This document shows positions 26,901 to 37,700 of a DNA stretch of 64,000 bases, piece after piece. Both the position numbers and the translations under genes were made by a program. Numbering within the stretch: the stretch's first letter is position 1; every line of letters starts with the position of its first letter. Source of the DNA: Siderastrea radians (lineage: Eukaryota; Cnidaria; Anthozoa; Scleractinia; Rhizangiidae); contig OZ024894.1 of assembly GCA_964017195.1 (NCBI GenBank), forward strand, positions 27,946,825 through 28,010,824. Direction: 5' to 3'. The notes under the pieces are model-generated. The model was given only the letters and a program-made list of their open reading frames with translations, searched no databases and was not told the DNA's origin.

Positions 26901-29900
26901 ACCAATTCTGCCAGAGTTACATACAAAAGAACCATTAACGTTTCCACCTTCCTGAAATATTAGCCAGACACCGTTCCGCAGAAAAGAATCTTTGACATCG
27001 CATCTCTTCGATCTCTTTTTTATTCTGCTCAGTCATGCCACTATCAGTGGGTTCTGGATTTCGAGCTACCTAGGTTACCACGGGTTAGTACAATTATTAA
27101 ACGTTTCTCGTCAAATCCTCTTTTTATTCTTTTTACAGGGGCGTTAGGAAGTCTTACTGGGAGGACGAATTTTCTCGTGCAACGTGGCGAGGAGTTTACA
27201 GTAACAGGTATGATTTCTTTCATAGGAAACAATGTGAGGTGCCGCCTAGAACTCGTGTAGGTTTCATGTCGGTCTTTGATGCTAGCTTTTTAGTCTGTCA
27301 ATCAAATGAGTCTGTTAATGTTGCTTATTTGAATGGTATGACCATTCAAATGAAAGCTACTGAGCAGTACTTTTCTGTGTTGCTGCTTGTTATGCTGCAC
27401 AAGGGGATTCTAACTTTTGAGTCTGCTAATGAAATCCCAAAGTGTGACATTCAAATGACAACCATTGAACAGTACTTTTCCGTTAGAAGGCGGTTCTCAC
27501 TTTTGTGTTGGTGGATAAAATCTTCAAATGTACATGTGACCCTTCACTTGAAAGCTACTCAGCAGTGCTTTCCTGTCCTAGAATATATATTTTTAACGAA
27601 ATGATGTTTGATAATTCTTCTTTTCTTCACTTGGGAGTCAAGGATTAATTTCATTTGTTTTATCTGTTCAGGTTACTACAAATACTGCCTCGAATCCATC
27701 TTCTGCCCGAACTGTATACGACAAGTTTACTTGAACTTGTTTAATAGAAGTGTGTGCCTGGCTAGCCTAAGAAAATCACAACTAGACTGCAAAGAACATA
27801 ACTTTACTCAGAAATTTACCGCTCCAAGTACGGCAGGATCCTATGATATTAAGGTAATGATTTTGAGCGAATGTATCTTTGCGTTCTAAAATTTGGAGCT
27901 ATTCTCCAGCCAGGGGTTGTCAGGAGTGTTTTAACCCTTGATATGCAAACTCAACCATTTCTAACGTATGTCATGTTTTTCGTGAAGCAATCCTTTGAAG
28001 AATAAAAGGAATAATAGATCTTTGGGTACATGCCTCATTTTGGATATTTTGACCAATTCTGCCAGAGTTGCATACAAAAGAACCATTGACGTGTTCTTGC
28101 CAAATCGATTGCAAATGTGGATATTCACCTGGTACTGATTTGTGTAAAAAGTGGTCATGAGAAATCATGATTTGCCATGACATATAGTCATGATGAGTCA
28201 TGATAAAAAGTTAGCATTTTTTTAAATGCTAATTAGTTTCCTGTCATCACACGTCATGACAAAATATCATAAGAAATCATGACATGTCATGACAGTATGT
28301 CATGAAATGGCACAATTCTTAAGTTTACTTGAAAATGGCTCAGAGATACAAAATTCAAGACTGGTGACATATTGTCATGACTTATGTCTTGTCATGACTG
28401 TTTATCATAACTTATCATGTCATAACATGTTCACCTTTCGTGTCTCAACATTATCTTGTCATGGCAATTACCCTTTTTAAAATCAATGTCACGATGCTTT
28501 GTCATGGCATTGTCATGATTATAAATCATAACTAAAACATGAGAAAATAGGAAAAATGGCAATTTATAAATTCAAGTGTTTTATTTTGTAAAAACTATTC
28601 TTAAAAATTCCATCATGCATACACAAAAATGATAATCCAAGGCAATTAAAATCAAATATAAATTAGTGGAAGTTAACCTAACAGCTGAAAACAAAACTAA
28701 CAAAGGGGAAAAAAAGATCTAGAATGAATAATAGAAATGAAATAGCACTTCAGGTGTTCCGGAATGTTCCATCTAGGCTGCTCAAAAATTTTGTGTGAAA
28801 CTTAAATCTGATAAACAGAAATGATACTATAAAAGGATACGATACACAAGATTGAAGTTTAAAGGTGATACAAAAAATACAATGATAACAAAAAAGTACT
28901 AATAAGACAAACATTCTTTATTCAAGTCTTTGTTTATGGCCTGGCATGTTTCTTAGAATCTGGATACCTTTGTGAACAACATCAGCACCTTGTCCAAACT
29001 TCTCCTGATCAGCATCTGAAAAGGGAATTTAAAGTCTCATTAAGCACATGTTCAGTGGAATCTGAACTTCTGGCCAACTCCAACTAAAAATAGATTTTTT
29101 GGAACCACACCTTGGTTTCAAAAAGTTTCAAACCAAAAGCAAATTTAAACTGCATATCCTTAATTTCAAAAGTTTAAGGGCCAGCCCCATTTCTAAATAT
29201 ATATACAATGAGATCATGAGGCAATGTATGTAAACTTGTACTTTTTAGTTTGTGGATTTTTGACATTTGAAAGGGCTTCACAAACAAATGATTTTAAACT
29301 TAAAAACATGGCCAAATAATCCCCCCTTTCTAACAAGCCCCCTTTTTGGAGCAAGAAATTTATAAAGCCCCCTGTCCCCCTTTTCCTCCACAACCAAAAG
29401 AATAAATGACAGCAAGTATCGCCGAAGTAGATTTGCCATATTGATCCGGGCACAAATTAATTGACATACAGTACTGGCGAGCTTTGTGGGAGATATGACA
29501 ACCTACTGCATTTTGCTAAAAAAAATAAGCCCCCCTCCCCTCTCCCCCCTCCCCACCACCACCACCAACCATGCGTGAAATAAATAAGCCCCCGGGAAGC
29601 TTGATAGCCGATTTATGGTATGTGTGTGAAGGAAACATCCTATTAGTTGAACCTCATTTGAAATAAGTCCAATCTTCCACTCCTCTCCAGTGTCTTTTTT
29701 CGAATTGAACCTTGACTAACCCAACCCAATTTCCAATTTCATAATTTGGTTTGACTGGGTTGACTGAATGCAATTGTACCTGGTTACACATGCGTTGTCA
29801 AAATATCTGAAGACTGAGACTTTGCATGAGACTTTTAAAATGAACAAATGAGTTCCAAAGTGCAACAGAAGAAATTTTGAAATCATAGTTATTCCACCCA

Positions 29901-31978
29901 GAAATTCTGTTACCAATCAGAGTTTCTCCCATACAGTCCCCATAAATTTAGTGCTGCTAGATTACAGGAAAATGTGTATGTGAGTAGCCCTGATTGGAAA
30001 CAGAATTTCAAGTTTAACAATGATCTCAAAGTCTCTTCTGTTGCACCTCTCAATTCACATACTAGTTTTTAATGAATAAGGTTCCCAAAATGTATAATTG
30101 TGAACAGTTTTGAAACCGCAAAACCTGCAAACTTGAACTTCCGATACCCTCCAACGCAGACGTTCTTAGGGCTCATCACACAATCCCTTCCTCCCCAACG
30201 AATGTCTGCTTAACAGAGCCGACAAATACGTTCAACAATCACAGGCCATTTACAGATTTTTAAAAAATGAAATTTGACCTCATTGTCGCCAGAGTTGAAT
30301 TCAAGTATGTCGCTTCATGTAGTCGTCGTCTCGTACGGTTTTTCTATAACTCCCAATTTTATTGAGTTTGACTAAAGAAATACTCAATGAAGTATAAGCT
30401 TTCAAACAAACTCTCTAGCTTAATTAATTTCTTCATGCAAAGTCAGGAAGATAATTAGTCTTTCAAGAGAATGTTACTTTAATTCAAAACTTATACTTAG
30501 CCTACGTTTTTGGCAGGGTTCAGCTTAGATTAAAAGACAGTGATAAGTGGTCCTTTGGGTTAACCGTACATCATGGCAGAATGGTATGTTGGCTCTGGTA
30601 AGCAGATGGTCTTGGGGGAAGAGCACACATACACACATTCAAGAACTTACAGGGCTTTCGACTAAATGTGACTTTGGTTGTACAACTTTTGCACGAAGCT
30701 GACACTTTGAGGTTTACCGGTCAGCATTTTTAAAATAGGGAGTGAGGTAGAAAGACTGCCTGGTAAAATTGAGCCAAATTTGAGCCAAGGAAAAATAAGA
30801 TTAGTTCTAGTTAGTGAGGAGTTTGAGTTAATTGAGTTCAAGTTAGCTGGTAGTAACAAAATGACTGTCAAATCGAGGGAAAAATGGATTTTGTCTGAGA
30901 TGGCAGGTGGCTTGAGTTGACTGAATTTAAGTGAGCAAGGTTCTACTGTCACTCTAAATTCCCCACCATGGTGTCCTTGTTACCGACAATGCACCCTTCA
31001 AGAGTTTGAGCCTACACTTCTTCTGTAAGCCAAACTCAAATAACTATAGCTAACCCTTTAAAACTTTCCAGACTTTCTGAGGCAACATTTTCAATACGTA
31101 CACAACTCAATTAACAAGCTCCATAGGGGCACACTCAAACTGTTTGACCCGTTTGTTGTTTCAAAATATAAGGAAATGTAGAAGAAAACTGAAACTTTCC
31201 TATTAATGTGAAATATTGCGAGGGATATTTACCTTTTAAGTTCAAAATAAACGCAGTCTTACCTTAATCTTTCTTTTTTGTCGTCACTGTGCCTCTAAGT
31301 GGCGAATATTAGAGGTTTCCAGGGTTTTGCGATGCGGTCGACTGTACGTAATAAGAGGAAAACCACGGAGGAAAGCCGGATTTCAGTCCGGCCCAGAGCC
31401 GAGCCCATTTTTACCAAGAAATGCTTCCAAGCTCTTCACCAGATGAGCTGAGGGGCTGAAGTTTCTTCTTGTACCACTCCATTGGAAATTCATCAAAAAC
31501 TTTAAGTACAAGCCGCCGAATAATATCGTGAAATCTACATGTACACTGTAGTTATCGAAGCTTTAACCATACGCAGCTGGAGTTTAGTGTTCCAATCAGA
31601 AAAGAGGAGGTGGCAGTGTTAGGAAACTTGACGACACAGCTTTCCTCAACACAACGTTTAATGGCCATTAGACATCGATATACAACTTTGACATCCGAGC
31701 GGGATTACAACACTTTTGATTTTCGAGCTATAAAGAACGCGAACGAGGGCACATGACTTACAAAGCTAACTAACTAGAGTAGGGTAGGGTTAATCATAGT
31801 CACAAGTCCAGTCTCTCACGTTTCTTAATTACTCTTCCAGATCGGGTGCGACGGGGCTGTAACAGGCAGCATTGATATCACTGTCGATGTCGTTCTCGAA
31901 CAAATATTTACCAACTTGGTCTGGAGTGGTTCCAAAGCCGTTCGTCTGTCTGTTGTATGTAAAGAGAAATTAGTTTAA
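23912..31978 (+). CDS. Small secreted cysteine-containing protein, four exons, unknown family
   Basis: Exons 23912-23987, 27139-27207, 27672-27853 and 31841-31978 join in phases 1, 1 and 0 with AG/GT borders. They encode 154 residues ending at TAA. Residues 1 to about 22 (MRRIFLSVIVAVLAIGF...) form a classical signal peptide. The mature chain has seven cysteines (YKYC, FCPNC, SVC, LDC, GCDG, VVC), two N-glycosylation sequons (NRS, NFT) and a FTAPSTAGSYDIK stretch. There is no membrane helix, so secretion is expected. I do not recognise the family and assign no function. The ATG is chosen because the signal peptide begins there and the upstream duplication ends there. Introns of 3.2, 0.5 and 4.0 kb are filled with repeats. 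Confidence 0.82.
26130..26288. mobile_element. Foldback MITE, about 70-bp arms
   Basis: Left arm 26130-26202 and right arm 26219-26288 are near-perfect complements; both contain the CATCGAGTTATGGATGC block or its complement. Only about 16 bp of loop. It lies in intron 1 of the secreted-protein gene. Confidence 0.8.
26570..26735. repeat. GAT/ATG-rich microsatellite
   Basis: A GATGAT trinucleotide run passes into GATAAT hexanucleotide repeats. Met- and His-rich open frames here are spurious. Confidence 0.92.
26781..26955. repeat. Intronic repeat, copy 1 (partner 27935-28105)
   Basis: Shares TTTCTAACGT, GTACATGCCT and the block GACCAATTCTGCCAGAGTT followed by ACATACAAAAGAACCATT with a second copy in the last intron. 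The copies are diverged but collinear. Confidence 0.75.
27270..27600. repeat. Degenerate tandem repeat in intron 2 of the secreted-protein gene
   Basis: Three diverged units share CATTCAAATGAAAGCTACTGAGCAGTACTTTTC-like cores, seen near 27343, 27449 and 27547 at about 100-bp spacing. This creates a 121-codon frame that I regard as non-coding because it is repeat-driven and lies between two solid exons. Confidence 0.7.
27935..28105. repeat. Intronic repeat, copy 2 (partner 26781-26955)
   Basis: Collinear with 26781-26955 over about 170 bp. Confidence 0.75.
28150..28530. repeat. TCATGA-rich palindromic cluster
   Basis: At least eleven copies of the palindrome TCATGA, mostly as GTCATGAC or ATCATGAT, in about 370 bp. 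Spacing is irregular, so it is not a simple microsatellite. Confidence 0.85.
28918..29015 (-). CDS. Candidate terminal exon of an antisense gene, unknown product
   Basis: On the minus strand a TTTTCAG acceptor precedes 98 nt encoding 31 residues (ADQEKFGQGADVVHKGIQIL...) and then TAA. AATAAA overlaps the stop codon and could serve as a polyadenylation signal. It needs a preceding exon ending in phase 1, which I did not find. It lies wholly inside the last intron of the secreted-protein gene. The product is not recognised; it may be transposon-derived. Confidence 0.4.
29016..31840. other. Intron of the secreted-protein gene, no further gene recognised
   Basis: AT-rich sequence with a C-rich AAGCCCCC-type patch at 29310-29600 and a tRNA-like SINE at 31368-31458. 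A few short open frames without domains. Confidence 0.5.
31368..31458 (-). mobile_element. tRNA-derived SINE-like element
   Basis: The minus strand reads CAGCTCATCTGGTGAAGAGC (A-box and D-arm-like), then CGGACTGAAATCCGG, which forms a short T-arm-like hairpin. The acceptor stem is not convincing, so a SINE head or tRNA pseudogene is more likely than a working tRNA. Confidence 0.55.
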
Positions 31979-31993
31979 GAACAAGTTCATTTA

Positions 31994-33390
31994 GGGACTG
32001 TGCAATAATTACCTAGAAGGGGGGGGGGGGGGTGGGAAATGGGTAAAATGAGGCTCAAAATTAAGTCGCACCCCCCTCTCACTAAGCGAAAATTAACTTT
32101 ATCCTCCCGTCACCTACTGATAATATTAAGGTCAACCTCCCCCCCCCCCCCCATCCCCTGCTTCCTCCCCACATTGGTTCCCTCATACCTAATTTACGTG
32201 TTGGATGTCTTCCTCAGGCACAAAAAGTACTTCAAATGACTCTTCAACGTATGAGTTCTCTCCATCAGAATCACTTGACTCTGATTCTGAAGTTGTGTCG
32301 TCTTCACACGAGTTATAAAATTCTTCATCTTCCAGAACATCCCTGGCAGCATTTTCACGTGCATGGCTAAGAACTCGTTTAGTTAAATCAGCCTTACTAC
32401 CGCTTATCTTGAGAACATGTTGTTTCAAATACATTTTCAGCTGGTTGTTCGTAAGCGCTTCCACATCTGTTTCATTTTCCAAAAAATATTAAACGGAAGA
32501 GCGTTCCTTTTTCTTACTCTTTTTTCGCCTTTGCATCCAAGAACTCAAGGTGCTCTACATAACTTTTACACGCAGTCTCGTCCACGTTGTACTGGGAACA
32601 GAACTCTTGCAAAGACCTTTTTTCAGGGGAGGACATTTTCCCTCTTTGAACAATTTCTTATCTGGACACTCGGGAGAACTTTATAAGCTTACTTTGCAAA
32701 GTAATCAAACTGTTTATATTTACATAGATCAGTTTATTGCTATTAAAGTCAACAGTTGGGTTTTCCATTCTCTTTAATTATAATACAATGTAGGCTATCC
32801 TACATTGGCATCTTTCTTTTTCATTGAATAACATCATAGTGTCAGGGCCGTAGCGAGACTTTTCTGATAACCGAGGCAATTGGGAAAGCGCCGAAGGCGC
32901 GAGCTTTTAGGGTGGTCTGGAAATTTTCTGCTCCCCCAGAAAATTTCGAAATCTAGACGCTCGGAAATGCCATTTTAAGCGTTTTCCTGGTGGTATTTTC
33001 CCCCAAACATGACCAAAATCCAAACAAACTTTAATAGCATTCCTGGTGCCAATAAAGTAGAACTGTCTTAAGAAATAACAGAGGTATTCCTCTCTTACTG
33101 CAGGACACACAGGAAAATTTTAAATAATCAGGCAGTTCAGAGATCAAAGCACCTGGAGTTGATGTTTTCCCGGTTTAATTCCAGTGTAAGCAAGTATAAA
33201 TGTTTGAACTCTAATAGCTCTTCTACCACTTTTGCAGTTTGTGAAAAAGTGCGAAAAAAGTAATGCCCCCCCCCCTTGTATGTATTAAATTTTACATCCA
33301 ACCCTCCCTCTTTCTGGTTGTGATTTTTCTCTATGCCCACTCCCTGGTTTTCCAACCCTCCCCCCCTCCAGGTAATTATTGCACAGTCCC
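31994..33390. mobile_element. PIF/Harbinger-like DNA transposon carrying a SAP-domain gene
   Basis: The termini are perfect inverted repeats for GGGACTGTGCAATAATTACC, followed on both sides by a G-rich/C-rich subterminal tract. TTA flanks both ends (31991-31993 and 33391-33393), the three-base duplication typical of PIF/Harbinger. It is 1397 bp long, with no transposase recognised, so it is probably non-autonomous. It lies 15 bp after the stop codon of the secreted-protein gene, so it should be in or next to that gene's 3' UTR. Confidence 0.78.
32189..32636 (-). pseudogene. Broken SAP-domain protein gene inside the Harbinger-like element
   Basis: On the minus strand ATG 32636 opens a frame with a charged, probably helical segment (CSQYNVDETACKSYVEHLE) that ends at TAA 32514. 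A second frame, 32466-32189, contains a SAP motif: LTNNQLKMYLKQH...GSKADLTKRVL. An acidic Ser/Glu/Asp tail follows. SAP domains bind DNA or RNA scaffolds. A 51-nt GT...AG interval separates the two parts, but the phases do not match, so the gene is either broken or uses splicing I cannot see. A later donor (32196-32197) could truncate the tail. Likely transposon cargo or a remnant of an autonomous element's second ORF. Confidence 0.6.
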
Positions 33391-33779
33391 TTAAGCTACG
33401 AGAAAGTACTCTCATAAAGCTTGAAAAGTATAAGCTTTAATAGTTTATTTGAAACTGGAAAGCTGACATACCGTTGAAATCAACCACAATTTCTTTGAAA
33501 CTTGCACCGTTATTGCATCACACCGTGAGATGGCTCCACGCTAACAAACATTCCAAACCAAAATAACATTGGTCTTGTTTACTTCTTCAGCTGTCGGGTC
33601 GTCAGCAGCGAAATAAACCAACCTACGCTTCAAGAATTCAAAGCGACGCGCCAAAAAATTTCGTACCTTTCCCCACCAAACGCCACTCATCCGAACTATA
33701 GCGTGACAACGCACGTGACACACAACTTCAACCCTGGGATCGAGGCTGCATAGCCCAACGTGTCCTGCGCGTCTGCTCC

Positions 33780-33863
33780 ATGAAAAGCAAAATGGCGGTC
33801 GCCAGTGGCAGACGTGATAACGTTTGCTTCTTGGCCCAGGAGAGGAAGCGGATCTTACGAAAG
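33780..33863 (+). CDS. Candidate first exon, 28 codons
   Basis: ATG followed by 28 open codons (MKSKMAVASGRRDNVCFL...) ending at AAG|GTATGA in phase 0. The next solid exon of the downstream gene also starts in phase 0 (38568), so this could be an alternative first exon of the 34711-42775 gene, or the start of an unrelated transcript. Support is splice-site and frame only. Confidence 0.3.
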
Positions 33864-34190
33864 GTATGAGAAATTGAAACTGATGACGAATGCTGAAACA
33901 TTAAACGAGATTCTACGTGGGATTTCAGCTTATTTTACGATGACTCTGGAAAATACAACGATGACAGTTTGAAAGATGGATCCATGACTAATCATCTACA
34001 GTAGGTGCTGGTGATGATATTTTTTTCTGCGATAGTTCCTCTGATTCCTCTGGATTTCTCCTGTGAACAAGCATTGTGATGTAGCAAGGTCAGTTTTAAA
34101 GACTCAGACTTTTGCACTTGGGAAAGTACATGTTAAGAGAAGTTTTAACAAAAAGATGCTAAATTTGAAAAAATAAGTAAATAAGTTGTC

Positions 34191-34228
34191 ACAAGTAGGC
34201 AGTAGCCTAAAGGCTACTGCCTACTTGT
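34191..34228. repeat. Perfect 18-bp-arm hairpin
   Basis: Arms 34191-34208 and 34211-34228 are exact complements around a two-base AA loop (AGTAGCCT-AA-AGGCTACT at the centre). Not followed by a T run. Confidence 0.9.
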
Positions 34229-34434
34229 GGTCTTGAAAGCAGAATACCCCGCCACATGAACTACTTACTGTGTAGCCAGCTACGTGGTACACAGAAATTA
34301 TTTATTCACAGTGGCTATACGGTACGCAGAAAATGATTTCATGTAAGCGGTGCACTTACTGTCCAATGCCCTGACGAATGTAGCCGGCTACGCGCAAAAT
34401 TATTTATTCAAACTGGCTACGTGGTATGCAGAAC

Positions 34435-34437
<3 letters not shown>

Positions 34438-34465
<28 letters not shown>

Positions 34466-34496
34466 TAATAATAATAATAATAATAATAATAATTAT
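34438..34496. repeat. AAT microsatellite
   Basis: A TAA/AAT run with one ATG interruption. The Asn-rich and Ile-rich open frames over it are artefacts. Confidence 0.95.
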
Positions 34497-34710
34497 TATC
34501 GGACGTACCGCGAAAAGCGTAACAAAATTACTATATTTTTCCGGGCGCCATATATGGTGTTGGTAGTTGGTAGGATTTCTACAGTGACGCCACTTTCCTA
34601 CCAGCAAAAAGGCATGGCTGCTAAGCTGGATCGTTCAGCATTATTTTATTCACGTGGCGTGCGAAAATAAACTGCTCTTTCCTCGGCGAATTTATCGGCA
34701 CAAGTTGAAA

Positions 34711-37700
34711 ATGGCCGAAGGTTCTCAGGCTTCTTTTGCTGGTGATAATCCCAGGGTATGTACTAATTTATTATTTAAGTTATCTTCGGCATTTCAATGT
34801 TTCTCTTCTCAGAAATGTAGGCTAAAAGCATAGCGACAGAAAGCTTGAACTTTCTCTTCGAGCATTTCAGTCGCTGTTTTCGTTCGATATGTAGTGTTCC
34901 AGGTTAAAGTTAGCAACTTTTCTTGACAGCATCTTCGAAGTTTATCGTTCTTTTTCCCAATAACTTTTAGCTGCAATTTAATATGGTGATACTTGCTTTC
35001 TTACGATTCATATTTGTTCGCTGTGAAGTGTGACATTTATCACGAATCATCGTGGTTTTCATCTTTCGTCTGTATCAACGCTACAGAAAACTTCACCAGT
35101 GCATGTTGTATAATTTGGAGCATGTTAAAGTAATCATTTCTTGGTTTAATACAACTTATCAGTATGGAAAAGTCAAAATAAACATCCCAGGGCATTTCAC
35201 TATCCTTTGTTCTTTTTAGGGGAATATATTACTCAACCCCTGATTGTTATTCATTCTCTTTGAAGTTGGTGGCAGCTTTGATTGTAACAGTGGAGTGTGG
35301 GGCTGAAACAATAGCTGATAACAATAGCAAAACAATGCAATATGTGACCTTCTTTGGGAAAACGTACACTAACGATTATCCGTTATCCGTTAGAAAACTA
35401 ACGGATAGCTAACGGATTGCTAACGATTTGTTCTAACGCTCTAACGGTTTGTTCTAACGCTCTAACGGTTTGTTCTAACGGTCTAACGATTTGTTCTAAC
35501 GCTCTAACGATTTGTTCTAACGCTCTAACGATTTGTTCTAACGCTCTAACGATTTGTCCTAACGCTCTAACGGTTGGTCCAAACAGTCGAAGGCTTTTCC
35601 CTAACGCTCTAACGGCTGGTTGTTGCGAATGGTTCATCTTATTATTTTATTGTCAATGTATTTAGCGAATGTTTTTAGTAAAGCGGTCGATCGATAAACG
35701 GCTCAAAATTGAAGGCTTTTAACGGGTCACATCAAAATCACCAGTGTTTTGATGAATCGTGTCTGATTCAAACGGGTAAATAATCGACTTTCTCTCGAAA
35801 CGACTGCACTTCACACAGGTCGTCCCGTTTCTCCTGGAATGAAACTTCTATTCCATCGTATCGACAATAACTACTGTTTGCCGAACACGCACCTCGATTT
35901 GGGATTGTAATTTTTCCAATAAATACATCGGGCAAACTCCTCGAGTCCGATGAAAGTTTTTAAAAAGTGCATAGCGCTCACGTAAACAACTTTATGCAAA
36001 TTCTGGTTGAAACTTGACCCACCGGGACTTTGAACACGCAGTGAAACGTTGTGTGACGGACGGAATGAAAGCTGCGTTGTATTGAATGATTGTAAACTTT
36101 TTTAATTACTAGAGAACTTCAGTTATTTAGAACTATAAATCAAATGAAAAAAACTTAAAAATCCCAAACGTTTCGTAGCCGAGTGTACCGTTCGTATCAA
36201 GATAGAAAACGCTACAATCAATCTGCGTTGTAGATGCAAGTAAAATTTGCATATATCACGTGTAATTTGAAACCTAGGTCTTGCTCGCTAAAAATACATT
36301 CAACAGCCACGTTCTAAAAGCAAAACGACGGGAAGAAGGTCATGATTTTTATACCGAAGGTTTTCCTGCAACGATTAAATTCATTCGAGATCATTTTCAG
36401 ACGAGAAAATTAGCCTGCACTGCAGCGGAAGTCTGCACAGAAGCGAATTTCAAGACGTGCTTGTTTGTTTACTTTTTATCGCCGGTAGTTTTTGCCGACT
36501 GCCGACGAACAAGCATTAATTTGACGTTTTCGTTTCAAAAGCGCAGAACGAGTAGGGAATTTATCGTTTCGTTCACTGGAAGTTGACAAGGTCTGGCAAG
36601 AATCACAATTTTCAGGCGCCCGTGCAGGCTCCTTGTTTATAATTTTCGTTGCCCGCGAGCGAATAAAACTAATCATAGAAGCCTCTGACGACTGAGCGCC
36701 CGTAAGTCAGCATAGCGATAGAATCGTCAGTTAACGCTTCCGTTTTCTGGACTAACGCTCTAACGGATACAACTAACGCTCTAACGGATATGCATGAGTT
36801 GCTAACGGATTGACTCAAGCCTCTAACGATTACAGCTAACGCACTAACGGATACGGATGAGTTGCTAACGGATTGACTTGCTCCTCTAACGGATACAACT
36901 AACGCTCTAACGGATGACTAACGGATAGCTAACGGTCTGGACCGTTTAACGGAATATCGTTAGTGTACGTTTTCCCAAAGAAGGTCACATATGTATTCCC
37001 CACATATATTCCCCTCGTCATATTCCCCTGCTCCACCCCAACATCTATAACCTTCTCAGAGAGAAACAGCTACTTTTGTCTACGTCCTTCAGGCACTTAT
37101 TTACATACTTATTATACAAGCGAACTTCACACCTTTCTGGATTTATAATGTTTTCATGCCATTCAACTGCGTTTGCGTTGATCCTACAATGCTTCAGACC
37201 ATCACTAATTAAAAGTTCTTTTCCAGACGATGTGTACCTCAGTCAAGTACGTTTCTCCTCATCTCCCTCTATAACCTCTAGTTGTGTGAATGTTGGGCTT
37301 CTGTGTTCTTCACCAAAACAAAGAGCAAAGAACTTTCCAAACTTATTTGACAAAGCTATTTGACAATAGTACTCTAGAGAATTAAATTTGATCTTTTTGC
37401 ATGAGGAAACTTCGCTACGAGAAAAATAAGCATGTTATTTTATTATTCCTCGGGTGTATGTGATATATTCACCTGGTACCGTGTGAATATATCACATACC
37501 TCTGTCAATCCAAGAAAATAACCCTTACATATTTAATTTTTAGCTAAATTATTATGGTGGTGGTTGTGTCCTTCATTTTACACAAATTATGCCATTCATA
37601 AACCTAACCATAGACCTATTCCTGATCACTACTTTCACAATTGGCCCTTTGGAACTAGGTTGTTAAGTGGTCTTCTGGTCTAAAATATACTATTAGGCTA

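Larger units (their letters stand above)
35344..36988. mobile_element. 1.6-kb DNA transposon with 33-bp TIRs and CTAACG subterminal repeats
   Basis: GTGACCTTCTTTGGGAAAAC at the left end has an exact complement at the right end, and the identity continues for 33 bp. ATAT flanks both ends (35340-35343 and 36989-36992) and may be a 4-bp target duplication. Just inside each end lie arrays of CTAACG(C/G)TCTAACGG-type units (35378-35612 and 36728-36955). No transposase ORF is present, so it is non-autonomous. Superfamily is not assigned. Confidence 0.82.

Noticed and set aside
27239..27604. 121-codon frame in intron 2 of the secreted-protein gene
   Set aside because: Caused by a tandem repeat of about 100 bp; lies between two phase-matched exons.
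31368..31458. Functional tRNA gene
   Set aside because: A-box and T-arm-like parts are visible, but the acceptor and anticodon stems do not fold convincingly.
34191..34228. Rho-independent terminator
   Set aside because: A perfect hairpin, but no T run follows, and the genome is eukaryotic.
35398..35665. CRISPR-like array of about 28-bp repeats and Ala-Leu-Glu repeat proteins
   Set aside because: Eukaryotic context, no unique spacers of constant length; the repeats are subterminal to a TIR transposon.
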